This document shows positions 61,414 through 64,000 of a stretch of 64,000 nucleotides of DNA, in pieces. Position 1 is the first letter of the stretch. The number at the start of each line of letters is the position of its first letter. The stretch is taken from NCBI GenBank assembly GCA_036874045.1, contig CM072343.1, positions 7,274,001-7,338,000 of the forward strand, given 5' to 3'. The stretch comes from Cymodocea nodosa (Eukaryota; Streptophyta; Magnoliopsida; Alismatales; Cymodoceaceae). The position numbers and the translations under genes were made by a program. The notes under the pieces were generated by a model. It worked only from the letters and a program-made list of their open reading frames with translations. It did not search any database and was not told the origin of the DNA.

Positions 61414-62038
61414 TATTTAGAATGAAAAAGTGCATAATATTAACAGTTAAATGATGGTTAATTGCATAATATTTAGCTTATCATATGAGAATTAAGCCAT
61501 TATGTTATAATTGCACTGTTATATGCTTTAATGAAAGAATCTGCATAATTCCAGGGAATTAATGTTAATTTAGTACATTTTTGAACTGCTGGTAAATTGC
61601 AGGCTGTGAAATTCTTAAGTATTCAAATTTTCTGTTATTTCAGATAGTTATGTTTAACGTACCGAACATGTACCGGACAGTTATGTTTAAATTCCTGAAC
61701 AGTTATGTTTTAAAAGAATATTTTATTATTTCTTGAAGTACACGTGTCGAAGCCATAATGCATGACTTAAGTGAACTTTCGGTGAGTTATCTCTAAGTAT
61801 CCGAAATTGCAGTTGGGCATTGGATAGTTATATGTGTAACTCTTTGAAATCTCCTTTTATTATAAAATAGCTGTGGACACATGTCATGTTCTAGGAGAAT
61901 GACTTAAGTGGATTTTCAGTGAGTTATCTGTAACTATCCAAAATGCATCTGGGCATCGGATAGTTAGACTTGTAACTCTTTGAAATATTCCTTTATTATA
62001 AAACTGCTGATGACATGTGTCATGATCTGGAAGATTTT
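61414..62038 (+). repeat. 5' fragment of gypsy (D/E family) LTR, plus orientation
   Basis: Begins tatttagaatgaaaaagtgc, corresponding to the LTR start TGTTTAG of D and E, and follows E's U3 for about 600 bases. It includes CGGTGAGTTATC and GGATAGTTA modules (61780-61970). It ends at a junction with copia LTR sequence near 62035. It is oriented opposite to D. Confidence 0.75.
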
Positions 62039-63452
62039 GCTTCACCAAATTTGCTTTTTTCTGATACTTCAAATCTTCAGTGACAAAAATCTTACCTTTT
62101 TATGCTTCACTGAATTTTCTACCACTTGAGAGATTTTGCCCGAAGAGGTGTTTTTGATCCTTGAAAAAGATTTTTCTTTTGGTGTGCAGGGATGGTTTGA
62201 TCCCTAAAAAGATTTTTCGTTTTGTGTGCAAGGATAGTTTGATCAACGAGAATTCCATGCCTTTTATACTATATCTTCATTTCATGCATATCCTTCACGT
62301 TTAACCACTACCAGTTTTCCACTTCTCCACGTCTTTTCTTTTTCCTTCATCGAAACACACACGTTTTAACCCACGTTTATATTTTGAATTTTCTTTAATC
62401 ATCAGTCCTAGATCTTTGAAAAATTTCCTGCAAAATAAATTTTCTCGTCCAAAAATTTTTCATCAGTGTAATAAGAAGTCGTTACTTTAATGTTAACTAA
62501 ACGAGTAACACAAGTATATATATATAACTTAATGTTTCTAACTTAACAAGTTCCTCATGTGCCATTTCACGTGACAAGTACTGTAGCTAACTCAACGAAC
62601 TAAGTCTGTGGTGTTATGCTAACGCAACAAACCAACTTAACCTTTCTTTCAGAAGGTTAAACGATAACTCACCGAAAATAGTTTAAGTTTCGGATAGTTA
62701 CAGATGTAAGTCACCGAAAAACTCTTTATATTATAAAACTAGTGAGACACGTGTCAAGACCTAAAAACAAGACTTAAGTTACCTTTCAAATAGTTACGAC
62801 TATAAGTCTCCGAAAAAACTTTAACTCACCGATTCAGTAATAAACAAATGTTTTTATAATAAGAATTTTACCACGTACAAAAATAACAACTTAAGTTTAT
62901 AACACTAACCTAACGCGTTGCCTTAGTGTTCAATATAGCAACTCAACGCGTTTAGTTATGTTAACTTAACGAGTTAAACATGTGTACCTCACGTGATACA
63001 ATATAACATTCGTAACTTATAATTTCACCATGTGTATAACACTAACTTAACGAGTTCGTCTCTTCTTTTACTCACTAACTTAACGAGTTATCACGTGACC
63101 TATTTTAACCTTTAAGCCTTTAACTTAACGAGTTCTCACATGACCTCTATACAAACAAAACTCTAACTTAACGAGTTGTCTAAACGTGCACTGTTCATGA
63201 TACAAAAGATATAACTTTAAAACATATCATGCTTTTCAATAAAAACACACATTAACTTAACGTTTAGCTAAATGAGAAATTAATGCAACGAAACGACTAG
63301 TTATTAACTTCAGATCCAATACAAACAAGTATTTATATCAGTAAGCTTTTTCTGTATTAATTGATGATTATAATTTCTTTTCACAAGTAAGTAATTGAGC
63401 AAATATGATTATTTTCATTCAGCACACATCATCAAAACAAAAATACTCAACA
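62039..63452 (-). repeat. 3' LTR of copia F, truncated at its 3' end
   Basis: Minus strand: begins TGTTGAGTATTTTTG at 63452 and carries the CTCGTTAAGTTAG array (62560-63260), TATA (near 62520) and leader repeats. It is missing the last 300 or so bases of the LTR. At 62640-62830 it has the CGGTGAGTTA/GGATAGTTAC module also found in B. Confidence 0.88.
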
Positions 63453-63950
63453 ATCTCCCCCTTTTTGATGATGACAAAATCATATTAAATCAATTATGAA
63501 ATATGTTTAACTCAACAAAGCACCTTCGTTGGGTTAACTTTTAATTCAACAAACTTGTTTGTTGACTTAAGTTCACTTAAGCTTATTTCTATTGTTTATG
63601 TAAATTTTACCTCTCAGAACTAAAACTCTTAGATGTCAATAATTATATAAGTATCAGTTTTCTAATTATCATCTATCAAATTACAATAACCATTTAAATA
63701 GCATCTTCTTTTATAATATATATATGCAATTAAGATCATAATCATCTTTTCATAATATTTCTCCCCCTTTTTGTCATTAATCAAAAAGATAATTACAGAG
63801 AATATATATATATATATATAAGAGAATTACAACAACTCTTTCTGTAAACAAGAATAATAATTGAACATTTTTACAGAAAAATGTATTGTTCAATGAATCA
63901 AACAAGTAATACAAACATTACATTTTGTATTCAGAAACAAACAAAAACAA
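63453..63950 (-). other. Copia F 3' untranslated region
   Basis: Reverse complement of the region 7926-8427 of A, with both purine tracts intact and a (ta)n run near 63806-63820. No gene. Confidence 0.85.
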
Positions 63951-64000
63951 TTATCGACCCCTCCTAAGTATATCACTTATAGCATTACATATTTTATCTC
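63951..64000 (-). pseudogene. Copia F third ORF, last codons
   Basis: Minus strand: encodes the DKICNAISDILRRGR end of the third ORF, with stop at 63951-63953, identical in protein to A. The rest lies outside the window, so whether this copy is intact cannot be judged. Confidence 0.8.

Larger units (their letters stand above)
62039..64000 (-). mobile_element. Copia element F (same family as A-C), 3' end only
   Basis: The 3' LTR, the two polypurine tracts (near 63452-63466 and 63760-63773, minus) and the end of the third ORF, running off the right edge of the window. It is in inverted orientation to A, B and C. Confidence 0.88.

Noticed and set aside
1-64000. tRNA, rRNA or small-RNA genes
   Set aside because: I saw no cloverleaf or rRNA-like segment; tRNA-like strings are only the primer binding sites.

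Overview
This is an AT-rich window of a plant nuclear genome, almost certainly an angiosperm with a large, repeat-rich genome. It consists of nested LTR retrotransposons, and I see no intact host gene in its native setting. The lineage evidence is plant-type Ty1/copia polyproteins with an initiator-Met-tRNA primer site, Athila-type Ty3/gypsy polyproteins with an Asp-tRNA-type primer site, and a plant F-box gene. I cannot name the species.

Layout. 1-10105: 3' three-quarters of copia element A (gag, pol, spacer, third ORF, 3' LTR), with a second LTR butted onto it (10106-11707). 11708-12050: unassigned, with a 38-bp tandem repeat. 12051-16915: gypsy remnant H, which holds a decayed third ORF interrupted by solo LTR S1. 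16916-22590: copia G, a sister family, truncated by the insertion of copia B. 22591-32508: B (5' LTR, primer site, gag-pol, third ORF), itself cut off at 32508. 32595-36220 and 57560-61413: the two halves of a minus-strand Athila-like element D. D carries an F-box gene where pol would be expected. 36221-57559: complete copia C with both LTRs and a CCATA target duplication, inserted inside D's F-box gene. 40033-48569: minus-strand Athila element E, inside C's protease. 58561-60750: solo LTR S2 in D, with an ACTTA duplication. 61414-62038: gypsy LTR fragment. 62039-64000: 3' end of minus-strand copia F.

The copia family (A, B, C, F) looks Sirevirus-like: several polypurine tracts, a long region after pol and an additional third ORF. 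The third ORF is not a convincing envelope gene, because I see no membrane segments. It contains a domain that I also find in the third ORF of the gypsy elements H and E. In both superfamilies this ORF follows a repeat-rich spacer and a TATA-like site.

The main points for a second look are: (1) copia C carries a 1152-bp GT...AG-bounded segment in gag-pro that A and B lack precisely, which suggests they descend from a spliced genome; (2) copia and gypsy elements share third ORFs, a spacer and LTR U3 modules, including a 58-bp identity; (3) a host-type F-box gene sits inside an Athila-like element; (4) a 35-bp duplication flanks solo LTR S1; (5) amber stops are concentrated at sites where a sister copy has CAG. 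All retroelement reading frames here are broken.
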